34,530 bases of DNA, taken from NCBI GenBank assembly GCA_903910795.1, contig CAIWAX010000472.1:1-34530 (forward strand). Reading direction: 5' to 3'. Within the stretch, counting starts at the first letter, position 1. Each line of letters opens with the position of its first letter. Source of the DNA: an uncultured Anaerolineae bacterium (GTDB taxonomy: Bacteria > Chloroflexota > Anaerolineae > Anaerolineales > Villigracilaceae). The notes beneath the pieces are model-generated. The model was given only the letters and a program-made list of their open reading frames with translations. It was not told the DNA's origin and searched no databases. Shown in pieces: positions 14,618-22,725 of this stretch. Position numbers and translations under genes: made by a program.

Positions 14618-15952
14618 ATGACCAACACCGAAACCACCCCCGCCGCGGACAAGCTCAATTTCAAAAAAGTGATGCCCGTGCTGGTCATCATCCTGGTGGA
14701 CCTGCTGGGCCTGTCCATCATCGTCCCGCTCATGCCGCTGTATGCCGCCCGCTTTGGCGCAAATGCCTTTGTGATCGGGATATTGGGCTCCACCTACCCA
14801 TTCATGCAGTTCATCGGTGCGCCGGTGCTGGGGCGGCTCTCCGACCGGGTTGGCCGGCGGCCAGTTCTGCTGGTCAGCCAGCTTGGCACCTTCCTGGGCT
14901 TCATTCTGCTTGGGTTCGCCAACGCGCTGCCGCTGCTGTTCATTTCGCGCATCATCGACGGGCTGTCGGGCGCCAACATCTCCACGGCCCAGGCCGTGAT
15001 GACAGATCTGACCACACCTGAAACCCGCACCCAGGGTCTGGGACTGATCGGCGCCGCCTTTGGCATGGGCTTTATCCTGGGCCCGATCATCGCCTTTGCC
15101 GTTCTGCTCGCCACCGGTGAAAGCTACCAGGCGGTGGCCTTCACGGCCGCCTTTTTCTCCCTGGCCTCCATCTTGCTGACCTTTTTCTGGCTGCCCGAAT
15201 CACGCAACCCGCAGAAAAACAACCCGTCTGGCAAGTCGCCCTTTAGCTTTCAGGCCATGTACCAATCCCTCAGCCGCCCAACCATCGGGATTTTGCTGGT
15301 GCTGATGTTCGCTCAACAATTGGCCTTTGGCGGATACGAGCAGATGTTCTCGCTGTTTGCGCTTAACCGGCTGGGCATGGGCGCCCGGGATACATCCGGC
15401 CTGTTCGTGCTGGCCGGGTTGTTCATTGTTGCCATTCAGGCCGGCTTCATCGGGCGTTGGAGTAAAAAATACGGCGACCGCTGGCTGGTCATGCTGGGTC
15501 TTTCCACCCTGGCAGTCGGGCTGATCCTGACCGCCAGCACCCCCCAGATTCCCGTACCCTGGTACAACCAGGCCAAAATCACCGCCGAAATGCAAGGGCA
15601 GGCCTCCACCCAGATCATCAACGTCAGCCTGCCGCCTGAAACCCAGAAGGGTTGGACCGGCATCATCTGGGTGCTGATCGCCTCCTTCCCGGCTGCCCTG
15701 GGCGGTGGCGTGCTGCACCCGGCCATCAACAGCCTGATCACAAAATCGGCTGGCAAGGAAGAAGTCGGTGGTATTCTGGGCGTTTCGGCCGGTTTTTACA
15801 GCGCGGCCAACGCCATCACCCCGCTCTTTTTCGGCTCATTGTTCCAATGGTTTGGCGCGCCGGTGCCATTCTTTATAGGCGGCCTGCTGCTGGCTGTCTT
15901 ATGGGTGATCGCCGTGCGAAATGTCAAGCCGCCTGAGGCTCTGCAAACGTAA
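14618..15952 (+). CDS. MFS transporter, DHA1/TetA-like proton antiporter (444 aa)
   Basis: Inner-membrane exporter with 12 predicted helices, of the drug:H+ antiporter-1 type related to TetA-class pumps. The motif A loop between TM2 and TM3 is GRLSDRVGRRPVLL (residues ~72-85). Motif C in TM5 is present as GLGLIGAAFGMGFILGP. A long loop of ~45 residues between TM9 and TM10 (TPQIPVPWYNQAKI... to QKGWTG) is unusual for the family and would lie outside. The start at ATG 14618 gives a polar leader before TM1; AAAAGGAT lies 11 nt upstream, a rather long spacing. The extension to 14567 has no support. Substrate is unknown, and drug efflux is not implied. The gene is followed by a perfect hairpin. 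Confidence 0.88.
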   Translation: MTNTETTPAADKLNFKKVMPVLVIILVDLLGLSIIVPLMPLYAARFGANAFVIGILGSTYPFMQFIGAPVLGRLSDRVGRRPVLLVSQLGTFLGFILLGFANALPLLFISRIIDGLSGANISTAQAVMTDLTTPETRTQGLGLIGAAFGMGFILGPIIAFAVLLATGESYQAVAFTAAFFSLASILLTFFWLPESRNPQKNNPSGKSPFSFQAMYQSLSRPTIGILLVLMFAQQLAFGGYEQMFSLFALNRLGMGARDTSGLFVLAGLFIVAIQAGFIGRWSKKYGDRWLVMLGLSTLAVGLILTASTPQIPVPWYNQAKITAEMQGQASTQIINVSLPPETQKGWTGIIWVLIASFPAALGGGVLHPAINSLITKSAGKEEVGGILGVSAGFYSAANAITPLFFGSLFQWFGAPVPFFIGGLLLAVLWVIAVRNVKPPEALQT

Positions 15953-15960
15953 CCAGACGG

Positions 15961-16021
15961 AAAAAAATAAAATGATGCAATGAGAGCCAGGAAACCATGA
16001 TCCCTGGCTCTCATTGCATCA
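15961..16021 (-). terminator. Perfect 19-bp hairpin with T-tract on the minus strand
   Basis: Arms at 15973-15991 and 16003-16021 are perfectly complementary (core GATGCAATGAGAGCCAGG) with an 11-nt loop. On the plus strand an A-rich tract (15961-15972) precedes it, so only leftward transcripts get the U-tract of a classical intrinsic terminator. It could still slow rightward transcripts leaving the MFS gene. Confidence 0.65.
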
Positions 16022-16107
16022 AAAATGATTACCGAAAACAAAAACATACCGGCAGAAAAGAAGATAAAATAGACCCAGATAGTTCGATATAATTTCGGAG
16101 CAAATAA

Positions 16108-16665
16108 ATGAATACCAGTACTCTGCTTACAATGCTGGGGTGTTTTGGACTTTTTGTCTTATTTTGCCTGATCATGTTTTGGGTTTATGGCCTTTCCATT
16201 ATTCTTCACTGGATCATAAAATCAAACGGTGAACAAGCCAGAGCGATTGTTCTGGAAGTGCGAAAGGCTGGCTGGGGCTGGTATTCCGGCGGTAACTATT
16301 CTCAAACTCTGCTATTCCAACCGGTCAGTGTGAAACTGGAAGTCCATCCAAATAACGCGGCTCCGTACATTACAACGGACAAGTTTAATGCAAATCGCGA
16401 AACTTTTTATGAGAAGCTCAAGCCAGGGGCTGAGATGCAAGTTTCAATTTCCAGTTTCAGCCCACAGTGGGTTGCATCCATTCCGGAAACCATTGTAGAA
16501 GCGCAAGCGCATCGCGTAAAAGGAAACTCAGCAAATATGCCAGGCGGGGTTGATGAAGAAGATCCAAAGGTAAGGCTCCGAAAACTCAAAGAACTTTTGG
16601 ATTCAGGTTTGATAACACATCAGGAATTCGCTGAGAAAAGAAAAGAGATATTGGATGACATGTAG
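16108..16665 (+). CDS. Membrane-anchored protein with C-terminal SHOCT domain (185 aa)
   Basis: One long or two short hydrophobic helices at residues ~7-40 anchor the protein. A beta-rich middle part follows (GEQARAIVLEVRKAG... VSVKLEVHP... LKPGAEMQVSIS), resembling DUF3592-like soluble domains. The last ~30 residues are a clear SHOCT motif (LRKLKELLDSGLITHQEFAEKRKEIL), a short amphipathic domain found at the ends of many membrane-associated proteins and thought to mediate oligomerisation. GGAG lies 7 nt before the ATG, and a TATAAT is at 16088-16093, so close that its transcript would nearly lose that ribosome site. Base composition is more AT-rich than that of its neighbours. It stands alone, convergent with the HAD gene. 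Confidence 0.8.
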   Translation: MNTSTLLTMLGCFGLFVLFCLIMFWVYGLSIILHWIIKSNGEQARAIVLEVRKAGWGWYSGGNYSQTLLFQPVSVKLEVHPNNAAPYITTDKFNANRETFYEKLKPGAEMQVSISSFSPQWVASIPETIVEAQAHRVKGNSANMPGGVDEEDPKVRLRKLKELLDSGLITHQEFAEKRKEILDDM

Positions 16666-16721
16666 CAAGTCTAGAAATTTTTAAAACACATTCCCAGGCC
16701 GGACTCACAATGGGATGTCAT

Positions 16722-17414
16722 TCAACGGGCTGATGCATCCAAAAGCAGTAAATCTGCCACTTGCGGCGTAATCTCCACGATCTCATTTGCGCCGCGGCGG
16801 CGCAAATCGCCTTCCACCCCGAAGCCGCACAACACGCCCACCGTCTGTGCTCCGGCTGCCCTCCCGGCCCGGATATCCACGCTGGTGTCGCCGATCATCA
16901 GGCAGTTGGCCGCCGGTATGCCCATTTGCTCCGCCGCCCAGAAAATGGGATCGGGATAAGGTTTGGTATGCTGGACGGTTTGCGCCCCAGCCACACACTT
17001 GAAATAATGATCAATGCCCGCCTGTCTTAAAAACTCCCGGCTGGTGATTTCATCCCGGGCGCTGACAACGGCCAGCGGATAACGCGCGGAAAGCCTGTCC
17101 AACATGGCCGCCACGCCGGGGATCGGACGAAAGTGCTTGATCTGGGCTTTGTGCAGGTGGTTCAACCAACCAGCCAACCTGGCCAGCTCATCATCGAAAC
17201 CGTACCTGTCGGGTATGCCCATTAACAGGTTGCCGGGCGCTTCAGCCCACATTACAAAATGACGGGCGGCGCGTTCGTAATCCTGATGTGGCAGCAGCCA
17301 TCGCACCGCCTTAAAATACGGTTCGGCCTGGTCGACAAACTGATCGTCAGTGTCGTTCAATGTGCCATCGATATCAAAACACAGGGCCTGTATTCGGGCA
17401 AGATCAAGGGGCAT
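16722..17414 (-). CDS. HAD-superfamily hydrolase, phosphoglycolate phosphatase-like (230 aa)
   Basis: Phosphatase of the haloacid dehalogenase superfamily with a helical cap (C1). Motif I is CFDIDGTLND with nucleophile Asp14 and acid/base Asp16. Motif II is the Ser in AVVSARDE. Motif III/IV are KPYPDPIF and CLMIGDTSVDI, the acidic Mg2+ pair. The trailing AGAQTVGVLCGFG is typical of Gph/pyrophosphatase-like members. The substrate is not predictable; 2-phosphoglycolate or another small phosphomonoester is possible. CAGGAG lies 7 nt before the ATG. The gene is transcribed away from the kinase operon across a 270-bp divergent gap. In that gap I see TATACT (17554-17559) and TATAAA (17568-17573) on the plus strand, but no matching -35. 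Confidence 0.9.
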   Translation of the reverse strand: MPLDLARIQALCFDIDGTLNDTDDQFVDQAEPYFKAVRWLLPHQDYERAARHFVMWAEAPGNLLMGIPDRYGFDDELARLAGWLNHLHKAQIKHFRPIPGVAAMLDRLSARYPLAVVSARDEITSREFLRQAGIDHYFKCVAGAQTVQHTKPYPDPIFWAAEQMGIPAANCLMIGDTSVDIRAGRAAGAQTVGVLCGFGVEGDLRRRGANEIVEITPQVADLLLLDASAR

Positions 17415-17685
17415 AATGATTCTCCTGAACCTATTTTACGCGACTTTGGCTGTGCAAAGCCGCCGTTGTGGCAAGGCAATGGAGGACACCCGTAATTATC
17501 GCAAATAAGATACACGCAATGCACACCTTAATACTCAATCTTTCCGGTTGTGCTATACTAGAATTGGTATAAATTAAAGCACAGGTTGATCCAATATTGA
17601 CGCCGGGTAAGAGCACTTTTCATAACAGTGGCATTCAGACAGAATCTTCTGCGGCCCGCTGCCAGGGAATAGGATAAGAGGTTCA

Positions 17686-19758
17686 ATGCCCCAAGACCAA
17701 CGTGCAGTTCTGGAATTGCTGTACAAAGTCAGCCGCGAATTTGCCACTGCGCTGGACTTGAAAACAGTATTGATCCGTGTGTTGTTTTCGGCCCTCAAGA
17801 ACGTGGGGGGCGAGCGCGGCACCGTGGTGGTGATGGACGATAACGGCCAGGCCATCGATTCAGCCATTGTTTACGGGAATGAACTGCGCGAAAGCACCAC
17901 TCGGCAGCTAAAGGACACGGTGGATTATGGGCTGGCGGGTTGGGTGGTGCGCAACCACCTGGCGGTACTGGTACCCGACACCAGCAAGGAATCGCGCTGG
18001 CTGCGGCGCGAAGACGACCAGCTCAACCGCTCGGGCGCGAAATCCGCCATTTGCGTACCTTTAATGGCCCATGACAAACTTGTTGGCGTGCTGACTCTGG
18101 TACACCCCACGCCGGGCGCCTATAACAACGATCACTTTGAATTGATGCAGGCCATCGCAGACCAGGCTGGCATCGCTGTCTTGAACGCCCGATTGTTCTC
18201 TGAAAGCCAGCGCCAGATGCGGGTTATGACGGCCCTGGCCGAAGGCGCGGCGCGTCTGAACAAATTTGTGCGCATCGACGATCTGTTTGAAAACATCCTG
18301 GCGCAGGTCAAGCAAACCCTGCAGGTGGAAGCCGCCGCCCTGGCTCTGGTGAATGGCGATGAGTTGCTTTTCCGCGCTGCCAGTGCAAACGGGCACAGCC
18401 TGGTTGGAAAACACATTAAACTGCGCGAAGGCATTGCGGGGATGGTTGCCAGACAGGGACGCGGCATCATCATTCCGTCCTATGCTTCCGATACGCAGCC
18501 CCTGCTGTCAGAGTCGGAAAGAATCAGTGGTTTAAGAATTCGCGGGTTCGCCTGTGTTCCCATCCACGTCCAGGATAAGGTCATCGGCGTTCTGGAAGCC
18601 ATCAATCCGCTGGCAAAATCCTTTGACCCCGATGCCCTGCTGGTGCTGACCGGGCTGGGCGCACTGGCTGGTACAACCATCCAGAACGCGCAGTTATTCG
18701 AAAGCCTGGATCTCGCCCAAAAACGCTATCACGATCTGTTTGAGGACAGCATCGACCCGATCATCATCACCGATCTTTCAGGGTTTATCCTGGAGATCAA
18801 CAAACAAGTCACGGTTTTCTCGAGGCAGGTTCCCGAGGCTCTGCACAATTTACGGATCGATCAAATTCACGATCTTAACATCGAAAAGACCGGTCCGCAG
18901 CTTGAAAATATCGGCGACGCCACCCTGACCTACGAATCAATTCTGCACACCAGTGATTCAAAGACCCACCCGGTGCAGGTTTACGTGCGCAAGGTGTTAT
19001 TTGACAACACAGAATCGATCCAGTGGATTCTGCGCGATATCACCGAGCGCAAGGAACTAGACAGCCTGCGCGAAGATATGTCGGCCATGATCTATCACGA
19101 TCTGCGCTCGCCGCTCGCCAACATCCTCTCCAGCGTGGAAATGTTGGATACGATCATCGAAGGCCCGGAACGCGAAACCGCCAAACCCATCCTGCGCATC
19201 GCCCAGCACTCCATCAGCCGCATCGAACGTATGGTCAGTTCCCTGCTCGATATCAATCGCATGGAACAAAACCAGGCCGTCGGTGAGCGACAGCCCGCTG
19301 ATGCTTCCGCGTTGATCAACTATGCCATGGATGCCGTCAGACCCACCTTTGAGGGTCGCGAACAAATCGTTCATCCATATTCCAGCCCCGATTTACCGCA
19401 GGTGCTGGTGGATGTGGATATGATCCGCCGGGTGCTGATCAATCTTCTGGAAAATGCCGCCAAATACACCCCGGTGGGCGGGGAGATTGAAATTGGTGCG
19501 CAGATCGGCCCGGAAATAAAAGAAGGCTTTCTGCGCTTCGTTGTACAGGACAACGGTCCTGGCATCCCTGAAAGCGAACGGGAGCACATTTTTGACAAGT
19601 TTGTTCGCCTGAAAAACAAACCCGGCATGCGCGGAATGGGCGTGGGCCTGGCTTTTTGCAGGCTGGCGGTGCAGGGACACGGCGGCAGTATTTGGGTTGA
19701 ACAGGCCCCCGCCAGTGGTTCAAAATTTATTTTTACTTTGCCTCTGGCAAAAGAATAA
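17686..19758 (+). CDS. GAF-GAF-PAS sensor histidine kinase (690 aa)
   Basis: Soluble or peripherally associated two-component sensor; no membrane helix is evident. Two GAF domains occupy about residues 5-165 and 180-335 (ICVPLMAHDKLVGVLTLVHP and CVPIHVQDKVIGVLEAINP are the matching C-terminal strands). A PAS domain follows at ~345-455 (LFEDSIDPIIITDLSGFILEIN...). The HisKA H-box has YHDLRSPLANIL with phospho-accepting His471. The HATPase_c domain shows the N box NLLENAAKYTP, G1 DNGPGIPES and G2 GMGVGLAFC. AGAGG lies 4 nt before the ATG. No response regulator is in the window, so it is an orphan. It is followed within 33 nt by an MBL-fold gene and then asparaginase and nth, probably one transcript. 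The signal is unknown. Confidence 0.93.
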   Translation: MPQDQRAVLELLYKVSREFATALDLKTVLIRVLFSALKNVGGERGTVVVMDDNGQAIDSAIVYGNELRESTTRQLKDTVDYGLAGWVVRNHLAVLVPDTSKESRWLRREDDQLNRSGAKSAICVPLMAHDKLVGVLTLVHPTPGAYNNDHFELMQAIADQAGIAVLNARLFSESQRQMRVMTALAEGAARLNKFVRIDDLFENILAQVKQTLQVEAAALALVNGDELLFRAASANGHSLVGKHIKLREGIAGMVARQGRGIIIPSYASDTQPLLSESERISGLRIRGFACVPIHVQDKVIGVLEAINPLAKSFDPDALLVLTGLGALAGTTIQNAQLFESLDLAQKRYHDLFEDSIDPIIITDLSGFILEINKQVTVFSRQVPEALHNLRIDQIHDLNIEKTGPQLENIGDATLTYESILHTSDSKTHPVQVYVRKVLFDNTESIQWILRDITERKELDSLREDMSAMIYHDLRSPLANILSSVEMLDTIIEGPERETAKPILRIAQHSISRIERMVSSLLDINRMEQNQAVGERQPADASALINYAMDAVRPTFEGREQIVHPYSSPDLPQVLVDVDMIRRVLINLLENAAKYTPVGGEIEIGAQIGPEIKEGFLRFVVQDNGPGIPESEREHIFDKFVRLKNKPGMRGMGVGLAFCRLAVQGHGGSIWVEQAPASGSKFIFTLPLAKE

Positions 19759-19791
19759 TCGTTTATCAAGACTATGCAATAAGGAGTTTTC

Positions 19792-20652
19792 ATGCAGTCA
19801 TTGGCCAGTCAAGTTTACATAGAAGAACAATACCCCGGTGTGACACTCGGCACAATCGCCTTGCCGCACGGGTTGATCCAGATTGACGCGCCGCCCGCAC
19901 CCGAAGACGGCCGCTCCTGGCGCGCCGCCCTTTTGAGCCTTAACAGCGGCGTGGAACGCCTGTTGATCAATCTCGATGGGCACCCGGACCGCACCCTGGG
20001 TGCGCGCGCCATGGACTGCACCATCCTGGCGCACGAGCGCACCGCCGAAACCTTCCGCAACCGGCCCAACACCTTCAAGGCTCAGGGTGAGGAAACCGGC
20101 GCGGATTGGGAATCAGTGGCTGGAATGGGCAATATTCGCTGGGCGCCGCCCGAGATCTCTTTTACTTCGCGCATGTCGATCGAGTGGAGCAATTTCACGG
20201 TCACGATGGAACATCATTCCGGCCCAACCGCTGGCGCCATCTGGGTAGTGCTGCCCGAACCCAAAATTGTTTTCGTTGGCGACCTCATAGTAAAGAATCA
20301 GCCGCCTTTCATCGCCAGCGCAAACCTGGCCGAATGGCTGAAATCCATCGATGTGCTGCTGGCCGGTTTCGCGGATTATACAATCGTCAGCGGGCGCGGC
20401 GGGGTCATGCCGTTTACAAGCATTGCCGCCCAGCGCGAACGCATCAGTTCCATTCATGAACAACTGGAATCCCTGGCCCGTAAACAGGCCGGGCCGGACG
20501 CCGTTGAAAGCCTGATCCAGCCCATCATGGCCAGCATCAAAGCCCCGATTGAACGCCAAAAACAATACATCCAGCGCCTGGCGCATGGACTGAGACATTA
20601 TTACACCCGCCATTACCGCACCACCGGGGTGGCAAACGAGAGCGAGGAATAA
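19792..20652 (+). CDS. Metallo-beta-lactamase-fold protein with altered metal site (286 aa)
   Basis: The general layout is that of an MBL-fold hydrolase: an early strand pair (GVTLGTIALPHGLIQIDAPP, beginning the fold), a core LLINLDGHPDRTLGAR at residues 57-72, an EHHSGPTAGAIWV block (His141/142) and KIVFVGDLIV with Asp164. In canonical members the core reads HxHxDH; here the positions are Asp62, His64, Asp66 and Arg67, so two of the four ligands are lost. Activity as a binuclear zinc hydrolase is doubtful, and a mononuclear or non-catalytic role is possible. The C-terminal ~80 residues are helical (EQLESLARKQ..., HGLRHYYTRHY). AAGGAG lies 6 nt before the ATG. Its stop abuts the GTG of the asparaginase gene with no gap. 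Confidence 0.75.
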   Translation: MQSLASQVYIEEQYPGVTLGTIALPHGLIQIDAPPAPEDGRSWRAALLSLNSGVERLLINLDGHPDRTLGARAMDCTILAHERTAETFRNRPNTFKAQGEETGADWESVAGMGNIRWAPPEISFTSRMSIEWSNFTVTMEHHSGPTAGAIWVVLPEPKIVFVGDLIVKNQPPFIASANLAEWLKSIDVLLAGFADYTIVSGRGGVMPFTSIAAQRERISSIHEQLESLARKQAGPDAVESLIQPIMASIKAPIERQKQYIQRLAHGLRHYYTRHYRTTGVANESEE

Positions 20653-21696
20653 GTGGCCAATCCATATCAGCCCGTTTTTGAACTAACTCGCGGCCGGATC
20701 GTGGAATGCATTCACTTTGGCGCCGCCGCCGTGGTGGATTCACACGGCCGTCTGCTGGCATCCCTGGGTGATCCACGGTTGGTCACCTTTTTGCGATCCA
20801 GCGCCAAACCCTTCCAGGCACTGCCCTTCATTGAACGCCGCGGCCATGAGAAATTCGGCCTGACGCAAAAGGAAATCGCCATCATGTGCTCATCCCATTC
20901 GGGCACCGATGAACACGTTGAAACCATCAAAGGCATGCAAGCCAAGATCGGGATCAGCGTGGATGACCTGAAATGCGGTTTTCACTATCCCTTCCACGCC
21001 GAAACCGCCGATGCCATGAAAGTGCGCGGCGAGCTGCCCACTCCCTACCGGCACAACTGCTCGGGCAAACACACCGGCATGCTGGCGCATGCCCGCCTGC
21101 GCGGCGAGCCGACTGAAAACTATATTGACTTTCATCACCCGGTACAGGAAAGCATCCTGCAGGCTTTTTCTGAGATGTGCGGTTTGCCCGCCGAACAGGT
21201 GGAGTTGGGCATCGATGGCTGCTCGGCCCCCAATTTTGCCGTGCCGCTCTATAACGCAGCGCTCGGTTTCGCACGGGTCTGCGATCCATTTGAACAAACC
21301 CCCGTACGGGCCGAAGCCTGCCGCACCATCAGCGCAGCCATGATGGCCTATCCCGATATGGTAGGCGGCCCCGGCCGCTTTGACACCGCCCTGATGCAGG
21401 CCGGTCTGGGGCGCATCCTGGTCAAAGGCGGCGCGGAAGGCTTCCAGGCCATCGGGCTGTTGCCCGGCGCGCTCGGCCCAGATTCACCTGGCATCGGCAT
21501 CGCCATCAAGATCAGTGACGGCGACCCGACCGACCGGGCCCGCAACGGCGTGGCGCTGGCGATCTTGCAGGCGATGGGCGTGCTGAGCCCGGAACAGCTC
21601 GCGCAAATGGCTCCCTTTGGGCCGCAAATCGAGCTGGAAAATTTCCGCAAGTTGAAGGTGGGCGTCAGCCGCCCGGCCTTTGAATTGAATCATTAA
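20653..21696 (+). CDS. Asparaginase, class 3 (AnsA/ReAV, PF06089-like), GTG start
   Basis: Hydrolyses L-asparagine to aspartate and ammonia in the cytoplasm; no signal peptide. It belongs to the family of Rhizobium etli asparaginase II, unrelated to the E. coli enzymes. Residues known in that family are all visible at one position offset: Ser49 and Lys52 (RSSAKPFQALP), Ser81 (MCSSHSG), Cys136 (NCSGKHTGML), and the zinc-site Asp188 and Cys190 (GIDGCSAPN). A later Lys is in ILVKGGAEG. The 347-aa length is normal. The GTG start at 20653 follows the upstream stop directly, with GAGGAA as ribosome site, so translation is probably coupled. In the operon with a kinase, an MBL-like protein and endonuclease III, no common pathway is obvious. 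Confidence 0.9.
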   Translation: MANPYQPVFELTRGRIVECIHFGAAAVVDSHGRLLASLGDPRLVTFLRSSAKPFQALPFIERRGHEKFGLTQKEIAIMCSSHSGTDEHVETIKGMQAKIGISVDDLKCGFHYPFHAETADAMKVRGELPTPYRHNCSGKHTGMLAHARLRGEPTENYIDFHHPVQESILQAFSEMCGLPAEQVELGIDGCSAPNFAVPLYNAALGFARVCDPFEQTPVRAEACRTISAAMMAYPDMVGGPGRFDTALMQAGLGRILVKGGAEGFQAIGLLPGALGPDSPGIGIAIKISDGDPTDRARNGVALAILQAMGVLSPEQLAQMAPFGPQIELENFRKLKVGVSRPAFELNH

Positions 21697-21715
21697 GAAA
21701 CCTCAATACAGGGAT

Positions 21716-22387
21716 ATGCTTTCTTCTGCCCGGGAACGCGCATTGCAAATCCAGACCAGCCTGCTCGCTTTTTACGGCGAACCGGTCTGGCGCAACCCCC
21801 TGCCGCCGGTGGATGAGCTGGTTTCCACCATTTTGTCGCAAAACACCAATGACATCAACCGCGACAAAGCCTTCAACGCCCTGCGCGCCGGCTTCCCAAC
21901 CTGGGAAGCCGTGCGGGACGCGCCCACAGCAGATGTGGTGAACTGCATCCGCGTGGCGGGACTGGCGAACCAGAAAGGCCCGCGTATTCAGCAGGTGCTG
22001 ACCCAGATTACCGCGGAGCGCGGCAGCCTCGACCTCTCCTTTTTAAGCGATCTCCCACTGGAAGAGGCGCGCGCCTGGCTGATGAAATTCAACGGGGTCG
22101 GCCCCAAGACCGCCGCGATTGTGCTGTGTTTTTCGCTGGGACGGCCGGCCTTCCCGGTCGATACGCATGTCTACCGCGTTACCGGGCGGCTGGGCCTGCG
22201 GCCCGAGAAAATTTCCGTGGAAGACGCTCACCCCTATCTGGAAGGCATCTTCCCACCCGAAAGTTATTACGCCGCGCATCTGAACATCATCCGCCTGGGC
22301 CGCGAAGTCTGCCACGCCCGCAAACCGGACTGCGCCCACTGCCCGCTGCTCAGCCTGTGCCCCACCGGGCAAACCCCGGCGATATAA
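21716..22387 (+). CDS. nth: Endonuclease III-like DNA glycosylase/AP lyase
   Basis: Base-excision-repair enzyme removing oxidised pyrimidines and cleaving abasic sites. It is a HhH-GPD protein of 223 aa, close to the usual ~210. STILSQNTND matches the conserved STxLSxQTxD block. The helix-hairpin-helix is LMKFNGVGPKTAAIVL with catalytic Lys131, followed by FPVDTHVYRV with the essential Asp149. A C-terminal iron-sulfur loop has cysteines 199, 206, 209 and 215 in the canonical Cx6Cx2Cx5C spacing. It begins 19 nt after the asparaginase stop with a weak ribosome site, suggesting it is the last gene of that operon. A strong terminator follows 11 nt after the stop. Substrate preference versus other HhH-GPD relatives is not certain. 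Confidence 0.92.
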   Translation: MLSSARERALQIQTSLLAFYGEPVWRNPLPPVDELVSTILSQNTNDINRDKAFNALRAGFPTWEAVRDAPTADVVNCIRVAGLANQKGPRIQQVLTQITAERGSLDLSFLSDLPLEEARAWLMKFNGVGPKTAAIVLCFSLGRPAFPVDTHVYRVTGRLGLRPEKISVEDAHPYLEGIFPPESYYAAHLNIIRLGREVCHARKPDCAHCPLLSLCPTGQTPAI

Positions 22388-22398
22388 CCACCTTTATT

Positions 22399-22437
22399 AT
22401 AAAAAAACAGCCACAATTTATGCGGCTGTTTTTTTAT
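22399..22437. terminator. Bidirectional intrinsic terminator between nth and tRNA-Lys
   Basis: ATAAAAAAACAGCC (22399-22412) and GGCTGTTTTTTTAT (22424-22437) are perfectly complementary 14-nt arms around an 11-nt loop. The A-tract on one side and T-tract on the other make a U-tract for both directions. It serves nth from the left and the leftward tRNA-Lys, whose last base is only 4 nt away. Confidence 0.9.
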
Positions 22438-22440
22438 GTG

Positions 22441-22512
22441 TGAGCGCGGAGAGGCTCGAACTCTCAACCAACGGCTTAAAAGGCCGATGCTCTGCCATTG
22501 AGCTACGCGCCC
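22441..22512 (-). tRNA. tRNA-Lys (anticodon TTT)
   Basis: Read leftward from 22512, the sequence folds as a full cloverleaf. The acceptor stem GGGCGCG pairs with CGCGCTC (one G-U) and the discriminator is A. The D arm is GCTC...GAGC, and the anticodon loop CTTTTAA gives anticodon TTT. The T arm is GAGAG-TTCGAGC-CTCTC. The outermost anticodon-stem pair is a U-U mismatch. The CCA end is not encoded. The gene has its own promoter upstream and shares a terminator downstream. Confidence 0.95.
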
Positions 22513-22528
22513 GGGCTTGCGAAGATGG

Positions 22529-22557
22529 ATTTTATCACCAACCTTCCTGAGCGTCAA
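22529..22557 (-). promoter_or_regulatory. Near-consensus promoter of tRNA-Lys
   Basis: On the minus strand TTGACG (22557-22552) is separated by exactly 17 bp from TAAAAT (22534-22529). Transcription would start about 10 nt before the mature tRNA. Each hexamer differs from consensus by one base. The region 22558-22725 between this promoter and the sigma-factor gene shows only a TATAAC (22685-22690) as a possible -10 for the rightward operon. Confidence 0.8.
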
Positions 22558-22725
22558 TTCAAGTTTCGGTGTTTCGGTATGCCAAAATTTTCCGGGGGTA
22601 TTTTCATTTTTAAGCCAGGTACCGCTTGCTGCCTGAAACTGACGAAAACAGAGCAAAACCCCAACCTTTTGGCCTATCATTGTGTATAACATATATGAAC
22701 GATCAACCAAGCCTTGGAGATATTC

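Noticed and set aside
16787-16803. GC-rich palindrome near GCGCCGCGGCGGCGC in the HAD gene
   Set aside because: It lies inside codons for an Arg-rich segment near the C-terminus (LRRRGANE) and is explained by codon use.
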